A stretch of 45,681 nt of DNA. Source: Fusobacterium sp. SYSU M8D902 (GTDB lineage Bacteria > Fusobacteriota > Fusobacteriia > Fusobacteriales > Fusobacteriaceae). The DNA is taken from assembly GCF_040199715.1 (NCBI RefSeq), contig NZ_JBEFNA010000001.1, forward strand, positions 240,974-286,654. Reading direction: 5' to 3'. A model generated the notes under the pieces. That model did no database searches. It saw nothing but the letters and a program-made list of their open reading frames with translations, and was not told the origin of the DNA. The position numbers were made by a program, and so were the translations under genes. Shown here piece by piece: positions 16,998 through 25,690 of the stretch; position 1 is the first letter of the stretch, and every line of letters starts with the position of its first letter.

Positions 16998-18266
16998 CTA
17001 TCCCTGCCTAATAATCTCATCTAATGAGGTTATTCCCAGAATACTTTTCTCTATTCCATCTTCAATAAGAGATTTCATTCCTTTCTCTTGTGCAACAGTT
17101 TTTAATTCATGTATAGATATTCCTCTATCTATTAGCTCTCTTATCTCTTCATCTACTATGAAAATCTCAAATATAGCTGTTCTTCCTACATAACCAGAGT
17201 TATTACAATGTTCACAACCTCTGCCTGTATAGAATATTTTATCACTATATTTCTCACTATCTATTCTCATAAGAGATAGTTTTCCTCTAAAGTGTTTATC
17301 TATCTCTTTACAATGAGGACAGAGCTTTCTAACCAGCCTTTGAGATATTATCCCTATAATTGAAGCTGACAACATATACTTCTCTATTCCTATATTTAGC
17401 AATCTATAAATACCGCTCACAGAGTCATTAGTATGTAGGGTAGAAAGAACTAGATGTCCTGTCAATGCCGATTTTACTGCTATTTCTGCTGTTTCATAAT
17501 CCCTTATCTCTCCAATCATCAAAACATCAGGATCCTGTCTCAAATATGATTTTAGTATTGTTGCAAAATCTCTTCCTATCTCTTGATTATATTGTACCTG
17601 ATTTATCCCGTCTAACTCATACTCAACAGGATCTTCTACTGTTGAAATATTTATACTCTCTGTATTTAACCTCTTTAGAATAGAGTAGATCAAACTACTT
17701 TTTCCCGAGCCCGTAGGTCCACAAGAGAGTAGTATCCCACTCTTTTTATTTATTAGCTGTACTATCTTGGCATAATCCTCTTCTAAAAATCCAATATTTT
17801 CAAGGTTGAAGTCTAAAATCTCTCTATCTAAAATTCTAATTACACCCTTTTCTCCATTTATTAATGGAACTATTGAAACTCTGAAGTCTATTACTTTTTT
17901 GTCAATCTCCATCTGAAATTTTCCATCTTGAGGAAGTTTTTTCTCCGTTATATCTAAATGAGAAATTATCTTGAGCCTTGATATTAAAGACATATGTAAA
18001 TTGAGGTCCAATACCATCTCTTCATATAGTATTCCATCTACCCTATATCTGATTCTTGTCCTATCTCTCATTGGTTCAATATGAATATCACTAGCTTTTT
18101 TCTTAACTCCTTGAAGTATGATTGCACTCAATCCCTTCACCACAAGAGAGTTATCTGATTCTAGAGAGTTATCTATTTTTAAATCTGCTGTATTCCTACT
18201 CTTTTTAGGTAAATTATGCAACTCTTTAAAGATGTCCTTCAGCTTATCAGAATTATTTTTTATCAT
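16998..18266 (-). CDS. gspE: pilus/secretion assembly ATPase (GspE/PilB-like), short form
   Basis: 422 aa. ASDIHIEP (about 58-65), Walker A GPTGSGKSS (183-191), Asp box around 211-214, Walker B LMIGEIRD (249-256) and the His box LTGHLVLSTLHTND are all present. Cys316/Cys319 and a second CxxC (CEHC, about 349-352) form the zinc-binding C-metal module. The N-terminal GspE_N/MshEN region of full-length PilB/GspE (~500-560 aa) is missing, which may change how it docks to the GspL-like protein. The ATG overlaps the stop of the small exported protein gene (ATGA). Confidence 0.93.
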   Translation of the reverse strand: MIKNNSDKLKDIFKELHNLPKKSRNTADLKIDNSLESDNSLVVKGLSAIILQGVKKKASDIHIEPMRDRTRIRYRVDGILYEEMVLDLNLHMSLISRLKIISHLDITEKKLPQDGKFQMEIDKKVIDFRVSIVPLINGEKGVIRILDREILDFNLENIGFLEEDYAKIVQLINKKSGILLSCGPTGSGKSSLIYSILKRLNTESINISTVEDPVEYELDGINQVQYNQEIGRDFATILKSYLRQDPDVLMIGEIRDYETAEIAVKSALTGHLVLSTLHTNDSVSGIYRLLNIGIEKYMLSASIIGIISQRLVRKLCPHCKEIDKHFRGKLSLMRIDSEKYSDKIFYTGRGCEHCNNSGYVGRTAIFEIFIVDEEIRELIDRGISIHELKTVAQEKGMKSLIEDGIEKSILGITSLDEIIRQG

Positions 18267-18439
18267 AAACTCTCCCTCACCACATAAATTTCATCTAAGT
18301 AATCATCACCAGAAATTACAACATAGGTAACATATTCTACCAATTTTACCATAATTCTCACTTTTACAATATTATCACTTGGAATATCTCCATAAGAAAA
18401 CATAGAAATAAATAGAAACATAATTAAGAAGAGCCTCAT
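18263..18439 (-). CDS. small exported protein of the pilus/secretion operon, unknown
   Basis: 58 aa starting at the ATG at 18439, with GGGAGG just before it (a TTG at 18451 is possible but has no site). MRLFLIMFLFISMFSYG is a signal peptide; the mature part is only about 40 residues, with alternating hydrophobic residues (NIVKVRIMVKLVEYVTYVVI) suggesting beta strands. Its start overlaps the preceding minor pilin (ATGA) and its stop overlaps gspE (ATGA), so it is a conserved-looking cistron of the machine rather than a chance frame. I do not recognise a family. Confidence 0.65.
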   Translation of the reverse strand: MRLFLIMFLFISMFSYGDIPSDNIVKVRIMVKLVEYVTYVVISGDDYLDEIYVVRESL

Positions 18440-18987
18440 TCTACCTCCCAATCACTTTTAACATTTTCCCAGTGATTATGATAATTTAAAATATCATCAT
18501 ATTTAGCACTTTTATCTTTTCTATTTCTATAAATATTTATTCTCATATACTTTATAATATCAAATCCATAAAAAGATATCCTATATCTTGCTATATCACT
18601 ATAATCAAATATATAGATACTAAAAGATGGTGTAATATTCCCATTATTCGTTATTCTTCCTCTGAACACCTGAGTTGGTCCTTTATCATAAATTGTAATA
18701 TAATTTAATTTTTTAGGAAGATATACTTTGTCCAGAATAACCATTGTATTCTCATAGATTCTAATATCTTTTCTCAAATAATTTAACTCTATATTTAAAT
18801 TTTTCTTACTGTTAAAAGCCTCTGCTGAATAGGTTGCAAACACTTCATATATCTCTGTTTTTGCCCTTTTTATCTCTTGACTCTCAACATAGTTTCTCAA
18901 CCAAACAAAACCTAGTGTTAGTGAAAATAGAACTAAACTTATCCCCACCAAAATATTCAATAGATAAAAACCTCTATTCTTACTCAT
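18436..18987 (-). CDS. minor pilin-like protein with Asn at position 5, first gene of the cluster
   Basis: 183 aa from the ATG at 18987, which has AGGAG seven bases upstream and opens MSKNRG|FYLLNILVGISLVLFSL. This is a prepilin-like leader with Gly(-1) and Phe(+1), but Asn replaces Glu at +5. Its soluble domain (ITIYDKGPTQVFRGRITNNG region) may resemble a GspH-type beta-sandwich, a weak guess. It is the promoter-proximal gene of the cluster. An upstream in-frame start at 19020 would add 11 residues without a ribosome site. Confidence 0.65.
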   Translation of the reverse strand: MSKNRGFYLLNILVGISLVLFSLTLGFVWLRNYVESQEIKRAKTEIYEVFATYSAEAFNSKKNLNIELNYLRKDIRIYENTMVILDKVYLPKKLNYITIYDKGPTQVFRGRITNNGNITPSFSIYIFDYSDIARYRISFYGFDIIKYMRINIYRNRKDKSAKYDDILNYHNHWENVKSDWEVE

Positions 18988-19175
18988 CAACCCTCTCCTC
19001 TTATCCCAAGTATACCCCACACTGTGAAATTTATCTAGTAGTTCACTCTATATAACTTTTATATTATATATATTCATTGTAAAAATAAAACTACTTAATT
19101 TTTTGAAAAATTATAGTAAAAATATCTAATATGAGGTATAATTTATTTGAGAAATAAAGATATTTGGAGGATTTT

Positions 19176-19616
19176 ATGATTTTAGCTAATAATAAAAAAG
19201 CTTTTTTTGACTATTTTATAGAAGATAAATTTGAAGCTGGAATAGAATTGGTAGGTAGTGAAGTTAAATCTGCTAAATCTGGTAAATTGAGTATAAAAGA
19301 ATCATTTATTAGAATTATTAATGGTGAAATTTTTATTATGGGAATGTCAATTGTTCCTTGGAGTTTTGGAAGTGTCTATAATCCAGAGGAGAGAAGAGTT
19401 AGAAAACTTCTCCTTCATAAAAAAGAGATAAGAAAACTTCATGAAAAAGTTACTCAGAAAGGATATACTATAGTTCCTCTTGATGTACATCTTTCAAAAG
19501 GATATGTCAAAGTTACAATAGCTCTTGCTAGAGGTAAGAAAACATATGACAAGAGAGAATCAATAGCAAAAAGAGATGTTCAAAGAGATATTCAAAGAAT
19601 GTCAAAAATTAGATAG
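19176..19616 (+). CDS. smpB: SsrA-binding protein SmpB
   Basis: 146 aa, standard SmpB length. Motifs: NNKKAFFDYFIEDKFEAGIEL, GSEVKSAKSGKLSIKESF, and the C-terminal tail DKRESIAKRDVQRDIQRM that enters the mRNA channel. It binds tmRNA and delivers it to stalled ribosomes. The ATG at 19176 has GGAGG five bases upstream; an upstream TTG at 19164 is not needed. A TATAAT at 19137-19142 may be its -10 box. Its partner RNA gene ssrA begins 46 bp downstream. Confidence 0.97.
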   Translation: MILANNKKAFFDYFIEDKFEAGIELVGSEVKSAKSGKLSIKESFIRIINGEIFIMGMSIVPWSFGSVYNPEERRVRKLLLHKKEIRKLHEKVTQKGYTIVPLDVHLSKGYVKVTIALARGKKTYDKRESIAKRDVQRDIQRMSKIR

Positions 19617-19662
19617 AAAATTTTAAAAAAATATGATATACTATTATGTACAATTTAATAAT

Positions 19663-20013
19663 GGGGATGCAAAGGTTTCGACGGGGTTATTAGGTTATAG
19701 GTAGCATGCCAGGGTGACCGCTGTGAGAGGTCAACTCATCGTTTAGATGGAAACAGAAATTACGCTTTAGCTGCTTAATTAGTCAGCTCATCTCTGGTTT
19801 CTCTCTTCTGTAGGAGAATCCAACCGAGATGTTACCAATATACAGATTACCTTTAGTGATTTCTCTAAGCTCAAAGGGACATTTTAGAGGATAGCTTTAG
19901 TCAGCCCTGTCTGTGGGAGTGACTATTGCGAAATCTAATAGCAGACTAAGCATTGTAGAAGCCTATGGCGCTGGTAGTTTCGGACACGGGTTCGATTCCC
20001 GTCATCTCCACCA
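19663..20013 (+). ncRNA. ssrA: transfer-messenger RNA (tmRNA)
   Basis: The 5' end GGGGATGCAAAGGTTTCGACGG and the 3' end GGTTCGATTCCCGTCATCTCC-ACCA form the tRNA-like acceptor and T arm (GGGGAUG pairs with CAUCUCC); CCA is encoded. The tag frame after UAGAU resumes at GGA 19749 and reads GNRNYALAA before UAA at 19776-19778, giving a nine-codon tag (plus the charged Ala) with the canonical ALAA degron. It lies directly downstream of smpB. Strong terminator hairpins follow at 20081-20112 and 20156-20193. Confidence 0.97.
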
Positions 20014-20080
20014 TTTCTATCCATATCCGCTGGGATATCACGAAGTCTGATTTCTACGTGGTTAGAGTAGATTATTATAG

Positions 20081-20112
20081 AGTCTATAAATGCTTCAATT
20101 ATAGACTTTTTT
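20081..20112 (+). terminator. intrinsic terminator of ssrA
   Basis: AGTCTATAA (20081-20089) and its exact complement TTATAGACT (20099-20107) followed by a T run to 20112. About 70 nt past the mature tmRNA 3' end. Confidence 0.75.
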
Positions 20113-20155
20113 ATTTGAGGATTTTTGAAGTTATCTTTTAAATTTTTTAAATAAA

Positions 20156-20193
20156 GGGAGTTTTCAAACATTTTTGTTGAAAGCTCCCTTTTT
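20156..20193 (+). terminator. second intrinsic terminator after ssrA
   Basis: GGGAGTTTTCAA pairs with TTGAAAGCTCCC (one G.U) followed by TTTTT. It backs up the hairpin 45 bp upstream. Confidence 0.65.
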
Positions 20194-20280
20194 AATATCA
20201 AAGTAGCTAAAAATAATAAAAATACTAAAGAAAAGAACAGAGAAAATATTAACTGTAAAATAGGTTTTTTCTTTATAATA

Positions 20281-20289
20281 TGGTATAAT
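20281..20289 (+). promoter_or_regulatory. extended -10 promoter of the DUF1703 gene
   Basis: TGGTATAAT: a perfect TATAAT (20284-20289) preceded by the TGn extension. No good -35 box is visible. The start codon is 40 bp downstream. Confidence 0.55.
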
Positions 20290-20328
20290 AAATAATCATA
20301 TATCCAATGAAAGGAGAGTAGTATAACT

Positions 20329-21963
20329 ATGAAAAAAATACCTATTGCAGTGGAAGACTTTAAAGAAATTATAGAACAAGATTATTATTATATTGATAAA
20401 ACAAAGTTTATAGAAGATATATTAAATGATGGAGCAAAGGTAAAATTATTTTGTCGTCCTAGAAGATTTGGAAAGACTCTTAATATGTCTACATTTAAAT
20501 ATTTCTTTGATATAAAAAATAAAGATGAGAATAGAAAGCTATTCAATGACTTATATATAGAAAACTCTCCATTGATAGATGAACAAGGAAAATATCCAGT
20601 AATATTTCTTAGCATGAAAGGAATAAGTAGCACTAATTTTGAAGATGCTCTTGATAAAATCAAAGAAAAAATAGTTAATATTTATGAAGATTATCTATAT
20701 ATTTTGAATAAATTAGATGAGAAAAGTAGAAATAGATATAATGCTATACTTGATGGTAATATAAATAGAGCTCAATTAGAAAGTTCATTGTTATTTTTAA
20801 CAAAAGCTTTATATAAATATTACAGTCAAAAAGTAATTGTACTAATAGATGAATATGATTCTCCCATTATGAATGCCTATGAAAAAAGGTATTATACTGA
20901 AATGAAAGATTTTTTTAAAGCTTTCTATGGAGATACACTTAAAACTAATGATTACTTACAAATGGGAGTTCTTACTGGAATAATAAGGGTAGCTCAAGCA
21001 GGAATATTTTCTGATTTAAATAACTTTACAAACTATACAATATTGAATAATGAGTACAGTGATAGTTTTGGATTAGTAGAAAGTGAAGTAAAAGCTGTGC
21101 TTGATTATTATAATATTGGATATGATATGCCAGAGGTAAAAGCTTGGTATGATGGCTATAGTTTTGGAAAAAATGAAATATATAATCCTTGGAGTATTTT
21201 AAAATATGTACAATTTAAAGAAGAAAAATCTTACTGGGTAAATACTTCTGGAAATGCTCTGATTTTAAATATGTTATTAGCTTCAAATTCAACTGTATTT
21301 GACAACTTAAATGATTTGATAAATGGCAAGGATATAATGGTATATATCAATGAAAGTATAAGAATGGGAGATAATCTTTCTCCTAATAATATTTGGGAGA
21401 TCATGTTATTCTCCGGATATTTAACAATTAAGGAAAAACTTAGTGAAACAATGTTTACTTTAAGAATACCCAATAAAGAGATACAGAAGTTATTTAAAGG
21501 ATTATTTGTAGATGCTATTTTTAGAGAGAGTAATAATGTTGGAAGTTTGATTCAAGCTTTAGTTACTAAGAATATATCTCAAATAATAAAAAGTTTAGAA
21601 GATGTAGTTGTTAATGCTATTAGTTTCTATGATACAAGTAAAAAGTATGAGAATCCTTATCAAACATTATTAGGTGGATTTTTATATGCCTTAGATGATT
21701 ATTATATAATGCATCCCAATATGGAAAGTGGTTATGGTAGAGCTGATATAATTTTAGAACCAAGAAATAAAACTTGGGCTGGATATATTTTGGAACTAAA
21801 AAGATCTAATACCAATGATATAGAAAAAGAAGCGGAAAAAGCTTTTGATCAAATAGAAGATAAAAAATATGAAACTCTATTAAAGAAAAATGGAGTAAAA
21901 GATATAGTAAAAATTGGCTTAGTTTTTGATGGTAAGAAGGTAATAAGTAACTATATTGAATAA
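20329..21963 (+). CDS. AAA-ATPase-like/PD-(D/E)XK nuclease family protein (DUF1703 type)
   Basis: 544 aa. The N-terminus KKIPIAVEDFKEIIEQDYYYIDKT leads into the degenerate P-loop CRPRRFGKTL (about 42-51) and the Walker B-like VIVLIDEYDSPI (about 168-179) of the AAA-ATPase_like family. The C-terminal ~110 residues carry a PD-(D/E)XK nuclease-like core: GYGRADIILEP, then GYILELKRS (Asp, then Glu-x-Lys). Such proteins occur in many copies in anaerobes; their role is not established and may involve mobile elements or defence. Own extended -10 promoter, AAGGAGAG ribosome site and terminator. It sits next to the recombinase remnant at ssrA. Confidence 0.85.
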   Translation: MKKIPIAVEDFKEIIEQDYYYIDKTKFIEDILNDGAKVKLFCRPRRFGKTLNMSTFKYFFDIKNKDENRKLFNDLYIENSPLIDEQGKYPVIFLSMKGISSTNFEDALDKIKEKIVNIYEDYLYILNKLDEKSRNRYNAILDGNINRAQLESSLLFLTKALYKYYSQKVIVLIDEYDSPIMNAYEKRYYTEMKDFFKAFYGDTLKTNDYLQMGVLTGIIRVAQAGIFSDLNNFTNYTILNNEYSDSFGLVESEVKAVLDYYNIGYDMPEVKAWYDGYSFGKNEIYNPWSILKYVQFKEEKSYWVNTSGNALILNMLLASNSTVFDNLNDLINGKDIMVYINESIRMGDNLSPNNIWEIMLFSGYLTIKEKLSETMFTLRIPNKEIQKLFKGLFVDAIFRESNNVGSLIQALVTKNISQIIKSLEDVVVNAISFYDTSKKYENPYQTLLGGFLYALDDYYIMHPNMESGYGRADIILEPRNKTWAGYILELKRSNTNDIEKEAEKAFDQIEDKKYETLLKKNGVKDIVKIGLVFDGKKVISNYIE

Positions 21964-21970
21964 TGGATAA

Positions 21971-22006
21971 AATGGTGGAGAGTAAAATCTTCACTATTTT
22001 TTATTT
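21971..22006 (+). terminator. terminator of the DUF1703 gene
   Basis: AATGGTGGAG (21971-21980) pairs with CTTCACTATT (21989-21998; two G.U pairs), followed by a T-rich run. Confidence 0.7.
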
Positions 22007-22044
22007 TCCAAAAATTTAATATTTTGTTTTTCAAAAAAATAGGT

Positions 22045-22050
22045 TATAAT
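22045..22050 (+). promoter_or_regulatory. -10 box of the ccdA-thioredoxin-msrAB operon
   Basis: A perfect TATAAT 71 bp before the ccdA start; the -35 region (TTTGTT, 22023-22028, 16-bp spacing) is weak, which would fit an activated promoter. Confidence 0.5.
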
Positions 22051-22087
22051 AAAGTATATCATTTTGATAAACAATTTTTATGATTAC

Positions 22088-22101
22088 TTAAACTAGTTTA
22101 A
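22088..22101 (+). promoter_or_regulatory. 14-bp perfect palindrome in the ccdA leader
   Basis: TTAAACTAGTTTAA is perfectly self-complementary and lies between the -10 box and the ribosome site. It could be an operator for a stress regulator. No protein can be assigned from the window. Confidence 0.35.
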
Positions 22102-22120
22102 ATTATTTCAGGAGGAACAT

Positions 22121-22774
22121 ATGATTAATACCGAATTATTCATTGGTGCTGTATATTCAGCTGGATTATTCTCTTTCTTTTCTCCCTGTATATTTCCTCT
22201 ACTACCAGTTTATTTAGGAATTTTGAGCACAGGAGGAAAAAGATCTATTACAAAGACAATTCTCTTTGTCTTTGGACTTTCAATAAGTTTTGTAATTCTT
22301 GGTTTTGGTGCAGGAATTATAGGTTCTATTTTAATAAGTGATCCATTTAGAATAGCAAGTGCTTTAATTATTATAATCTTTGGAATTATTCAAACAGGAA
22401 TTATTAAAATACCTATTTTAGAAAGGACTAAACTTATTAATGTTGAGATTAGTGAGAGTCTTTGGGGAGCTTTTTTATTAGGGTTTACCTTCAGCTTAGG
22501 TTGGACTCCCTGTATAGGTCCAATATTGACCTCTATCCTCTTCATATCAAGTGGTGGTGGAGATCCTATATATGGAGCAACTATGATGTTTATATATGTC
22601 TTAGGTCTAGCTACCCCCTTTGTTGTACTATCTTTTTCATCTAAATATTTTTTAAATAAAGTTTCAAAAGTAAAAAGCTATTTAGGTATCTTAAAAAAGA
22701 TAGGAGGAGTTCTTCTAATTTTAATGGGAATACTGCTTTTAACTAACAATTTAAATATTTTTTTATATTACTAA
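22121..22774 (+). CDS. ccdA: CcdA-type thiol:disulfide transmembrane electron carrier
   Basis: 217 aa, about six membrane helices. The two redox cysteines lie in the mirrored motifs FFSPCIFPLLP (C23) and LGWTPCIGPIL (C131), as in CcdA/DsbD-beta. The protein moves electrons from cytoplasmic thioredoxin to an extracytoplasmic partner. AGGAGG precedes the ATG. The thioredoxin-like gene begins 11 bp downstream, and msrAB follows, so this operon reduces oxidised thiols or methionine, at least partly outside the cytoplasm. Confidence 0.93.
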   Translation: MINTELFIGAVYSAGLFSFFSPCIFPLLPVYLGILSTGGKRSITKTILFVFGLSISFVILGFGAGIIGSILISDPFRIASALIIIIFGIIQTGIIKIPILERTKLINVEISESLWGAFLLGFTFSLGWTPCIGPILTSILFISSGGGDPIYGATMMFIYVLGLATPFVVLSFSSKYFLNKVSKVKSYLGILKKIGGVLLILMGILLLTNNLNIFLYY

Positions 22775-22785
22775 GGAGGTTAAAT

Positions 22786-23292
22786 ATGAAGAGTTTTAAA
22801 ACTTTTTTCTTACTGACGTTATTTTTTATAATTGGAATGGTATCTTACTCAAGAGAGGTCAATCTATCTAAGCTCAAATTAAAAGATATAGATGGGCAAA
22901 CATACTCTTTTACAGATACAAAAAATGAAAAATATGTTAAGCTTTGGGCTTCTTGGTGTCCTGTATGTCTCTACGGATTAGATGAATTGGAGGAGATGGG
23001 AGCCGAAAAGAGAGATTATGATATTATCACTGTTGTTTCTCCTGGTATAGTTGGTGAAAAAAATACTGAAGATTTTAAAGAGTGGTATAACTCTTTGGGA
23101 TACAAAAATATTAAAGTGCTCTTAGATGAAAAAGGTGAGATCAACAAAATAGTTAAAAATCGTGTTTATCCCACATCTGTTATTTTAGATGAAAATGGAA
23201 ATATTAAACAGGTTATTCCTGGACATTTAGATAAAATACAGATAGACTCTCTATTTTCTTCTAATTCAGATAAAAAAAAAGAGGTGAAATAG
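22786..23292 (+). CDS. exported TlpA-like thioredoxin-fold protein
   Basis: 168 aa. The first ~22 residues ([20 protein letters not shown]) are a signal peptide or anchor. A TlpA/AhpC-type thioredoxin fold follows, with WASWCPVC (C58, C61) as the redox site and the cis-Pro loop in VYPTSVIL. It lacks a lipobox Cys. It should accept electrons from CcdA and pass them to an oxidised substrate or reductase. AAGGAGG ribosome site. Middle gene of the ccdA-msrAB operon. Confidence 0.9.
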   Translation: MKSFKTFFLLTLFFIIGMVSYSREVNLSKLKLKDIDGQTYSFTDTKNEKYVKLWASWCPVCLYGLDELEEMGAEKRDYDIITVVSPGIVGEKNTEDFKEWYNSLGYKNIKVLLDEKGEINKIVKNRVYPTSVILDENGNIKQVIPGHLDKIQIDSLFSSNSDKKKEVK

Positions 23293-23297
23293 TAAAG

Positions 23298-24248
23298 ATG
23301 AATAATATTGGTGAAATTTATCTAGCTGGTGGTTGTTTCTGGGGAATAGAAGCTTTTATGGAAAGAATACCTGGTGTTATTGATGCTGTCTCTGGATATG
23401 CAAATGGAAACACAGAAAATCCAAAATATGAGGACTTAATTTACAGAAATTCGGGACATGCTGAAACTGTCTATGTAAAATATGATAAGGATAAGATCAA
23501 ACTTTCAACACTATTAAAATATTACTTTAAAGTCATTGATCCTACTAGTTTAAACAAGCAAGGTAACGACAGAGGAACACAATATAGAACTGGGATTTAT
23601 TATACATCTGAAGATGATATCCCAACTATCAACGCAATTATAGAAGAGGAACAGAAAAAATATAGTAAAAAAATAGTAGTTGAAGTTTTACCATTAGATA
23701 AGTTTTATTTAGCTGAAGAGTATCATCAAGATTATTTAAAAAAGAATCCTAATGGTTACTGTCATATCAACCTTTCAAAAGCTAAAGAGGTCATAGTAGA
23801 TGAAACTCTTTACCCTCTTATCTCTAAAGATGAGTTAAGAAAAAAATTAAATGTTCAACAGTATGAAGTAACACAAAATGGAGATACTGAAAGAGCTTAT
23901 GAAAATGAATACTGGGATTTTTTTGAAAAAGGTATATATGTTGATATTACAACAGGAGAGCCACTATTTTCTTCAGAGGATAAATACCCTTCTCAATGTG
24001 GTTGGCCTAGTTTTGTTAAAGCTATTGTTCCAGAAGTTGTAACTTACCATGAAGATTTCAGTTACAACATGAATCGTATAGAAGTTAGAAGTAGAAGTGG
24101 AAAAGCTCATCTAGGTCATGTTTTTGATGATGGGCCAAGAGAAAGAGGTGGAAAAAGATATTGCATTAACAGTGCTTCTATTAAATTTATACCTTATGAA
24201 AAAATGGAAGAGCTAGGTTATGGATATCTTAAATCCCTTTTTGAATAG
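23298..24248 (+). CDS. msrAB: fused peptide-methionine sulfoxide reductase MsrA-MsrB
   Basis: 316 aa. The N-terminal MsrA domain carries GGCFWG with catalytic Cys13 and the [10 protein letters not shown] region. The C-terminal MsrB domain has CGWPSF (C234), [15 protein letters not shown] and the catalytic [11 protein letters not shown] (C289). Together they reduce both diastereomers of methionine sulfoxide. No signal peptide is visible, and the gene starts only 5 bp after the thioredoxin stop, so an extended exported start is not possible. The ribosome site (GAGGTG) is about 12 bases from the ATG. The MsrB zinc-binding CxxC pairs are not evident. Confidence 0.95.
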   Translation: MNNIGEIYLAGGCFWGIEAFMERIPGVIDAVSGYANGNTENPKYEDLIYRNSGHAETVYVKYDKDKIKLSTLLKYYFKVIDPTSLNKQGNDRGTQYRTGIYYTSEDDIPTINAIIEEEQKKYSKKIVVEVLPLDKFYLAEEYHQDYLKKNPNGYCHINLSKAKEVIVDETLYPLISKDELRKKLNVQQYEVTQNGDTERAYENEYWDFFEKGIYVDITTGEPLFSSEDKYPSQCGWPSFVKAIVPEVVTYHEDFSYNMNRIEVRSRSGKAHLGHVFDDGPRERGGKRYCINSASIKFIPYEKMEELGYGYLKSLFE

Positions 24249-24290
24249 TGAATTTAAAATACCGAATTTTTAATTAAAATCTTTTTATAC

Positions 24291-24353
24291 AAAAGGAAAA
24301 AATTACTATATAAATCTGTATAAAATCAGTTCTTGAGTAATTTTTTCCTTTTT
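24291..24353. terminator. long-arm bidirectional hairpin between msrAB and the PRD regulator
   Basis: AAAAGGAAAAAATTACT (24291-24307) and its exact complement (24336-24352), 17 bp, around a 28-nt loop. T-runs follow on either strand, so it can end both convergent transcripts. The loop is much longer than usual for a terminator. Confidence 0.7.
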
Positions 24354-24366
24354 CTATTATGGTAAT

Positions 24367-25688
24367 CTAACAAGATAACATCTTTGATAAAAACTCATAT
24401 TTTTTTATTGTATCTATAACTTTTTTTACTGAATTTGTAGAGTTTAATGTATCTAAAAATTTATGATTATCTACTAGCTCTAAAAATGAGTTGAGAGCAT
24501 CTAAATAATCTTTAGATTCAGTTGTACAAAAAGCTAGAAGATATTTAACTTTTCTATTCTCAGGAAATAGAACAGCTCTATCCAGTGTAACTAAAGCCAT
24601 TCCAGAGTTCTTTACACCAACAGATATATCTCCATGTGGAATTGCCAAAAGATCAGTTATAACTATGTAAGATCCATACTGCTTTATTTTATCTACCATA
24701 GTTTCTATATATTCCTCTTCTATATTTCCACACTCTAACAGTATTTTTCCAGATTTTCTAATTGCTTCCTCCCAAGTTGTAGCAGAGAGTTTTAACTTTA
24801 TATTATCCACATTTAAAAAATCTGAGAGTTTTTTTCCTTCCACACTTAAATCATCAATTACCTTTCCTTCTAATATAGTTTTAAACTCCTCAATCAACTT
24901 AGCTCTATCCCTTATCTCACAATTTGAGCTGACACTTTTAAACAAGGTTGATAAGAGTATTCTATTTGAATGTTTTGGTAAGTTATAGCCATCTAAAATC
25001 TCAATATCCTCATTTTTCAAAATTGGATGTACTGATACTATTGGAATCTCTGTATTCAATTCTAACTTTATCAAAGTAGTAATTATGAGATCTATATTAT
25101 CAGATAATGTTATATTACTCAATTGATTTAAAGGGATAACCTCTAAAATATTTATATTGTAACGCTCCTTTAACTGTTGTTCTAAAAGCTTAGATGTTCC
25201 ATAGCCATAGCCACATATTAAAATAACATTTTTACTCTCTTTTTTTATAACTTTATTTCTATCAATAGCCCCTTTAAAGTGTAGTGCTATAAAAGCTATC
25301 TCATCATCTGTAATCTCTATTCCTATAAACTCTTCTAGTATTTTTAAGTCCTCTCCAACATCTCCTAATAGTTCAGGATAGTTTTCTAATACCTCATCAT
25401 AGACAGAATTTTCCAGCTTAATCCCATTCTTTATTCTATGAATAGTTGGCTTAATATGATTAACCAAACCATTAACTAAACTTGTATCTCCATTTAAATC
25501 AACTCCATATATCTTTTTGAAATGAAGTATTATTTTTTTTACAATTATCTCTATCTCGAGCCACTCTTTATATGCAGAATTATTAAGAGAGAGATTACTG
25601 CAACCTAAGAAATAATCTGTTAATTTAACCAATTCAAAATCAGAGATCTCTATCATAAAATTAGCCTCTAAAAATGAGATTCCCTTCT
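24367..25688 (-). pseudogene. PRD/EIIB/EIIA-containing transcriptional regulator (LicR/MtlR type), 5' end lost at an IS
   Basis: About 440 native residues remain: the end of PRD1 and PRD2 (IHRIKNGIKLENSVYDEV onward; DEIAFIALHFKGAIDR), an EIIB-like domain with the phosphocysteine loop LICGYGYGTSK, and a type-2 EIIA domain with AIPHGD (phospho-His). The DNA-binding domains and most of PRD1, roughly 200 residues, are missing. The frame continues into the right end of the IS200/IS605 element, which supplies an artificial N-terminus from 25770. An internal ATG at 25657 has a GAGG eight bases upstream. Without DNA-binding domains it cannot act as an activator. It presumably controlled the mannoside operon to its right. 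Confidence 0.85.
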
Positions 25689-25690
25689 GT

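Larger units (their letters stand above)
19994..20201 (-). pseudogene. C-terminal remnant of a site-specific (serine-type) recombinase abutting ssrA
   Basis: A minus-strand frame reads KRELSTKMFENSLYLKNLKD, then FKNPQIKKSIIEAFIDSIII and YSNHVEIRLRDIPADMD, which looks like the tail of a serine recombinase/resolvase-family protein. The frame then runs antisense through the ssrA acceptor stem (GDDGNRTR is the usual readout of a reversed T arm), so it has no native end. No catalytic domain remains. This is probably the stump of an element once integrated at the tmRNA 3' end. Family recognition is moderate. Confidence 0.5.
20014..20328. other. 315-bp gap after ssrA
   Basis: It contains the recombinase remnant on the minus strand, two plus-strand intrinsic terminators and, at its right end, the promoter of the DUF1703 gene. 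The 20202-20280 part is featureless AT-rich sequence. Confidence 0.6.

Noticed and set aside
19935-20013. Continuation of the minus-strand frame through ssrA as part of a protein
   Set aside because: It is the antisense readout of the tmRNA tRNA-like domain, a common artefact next to tRNA-type genes.
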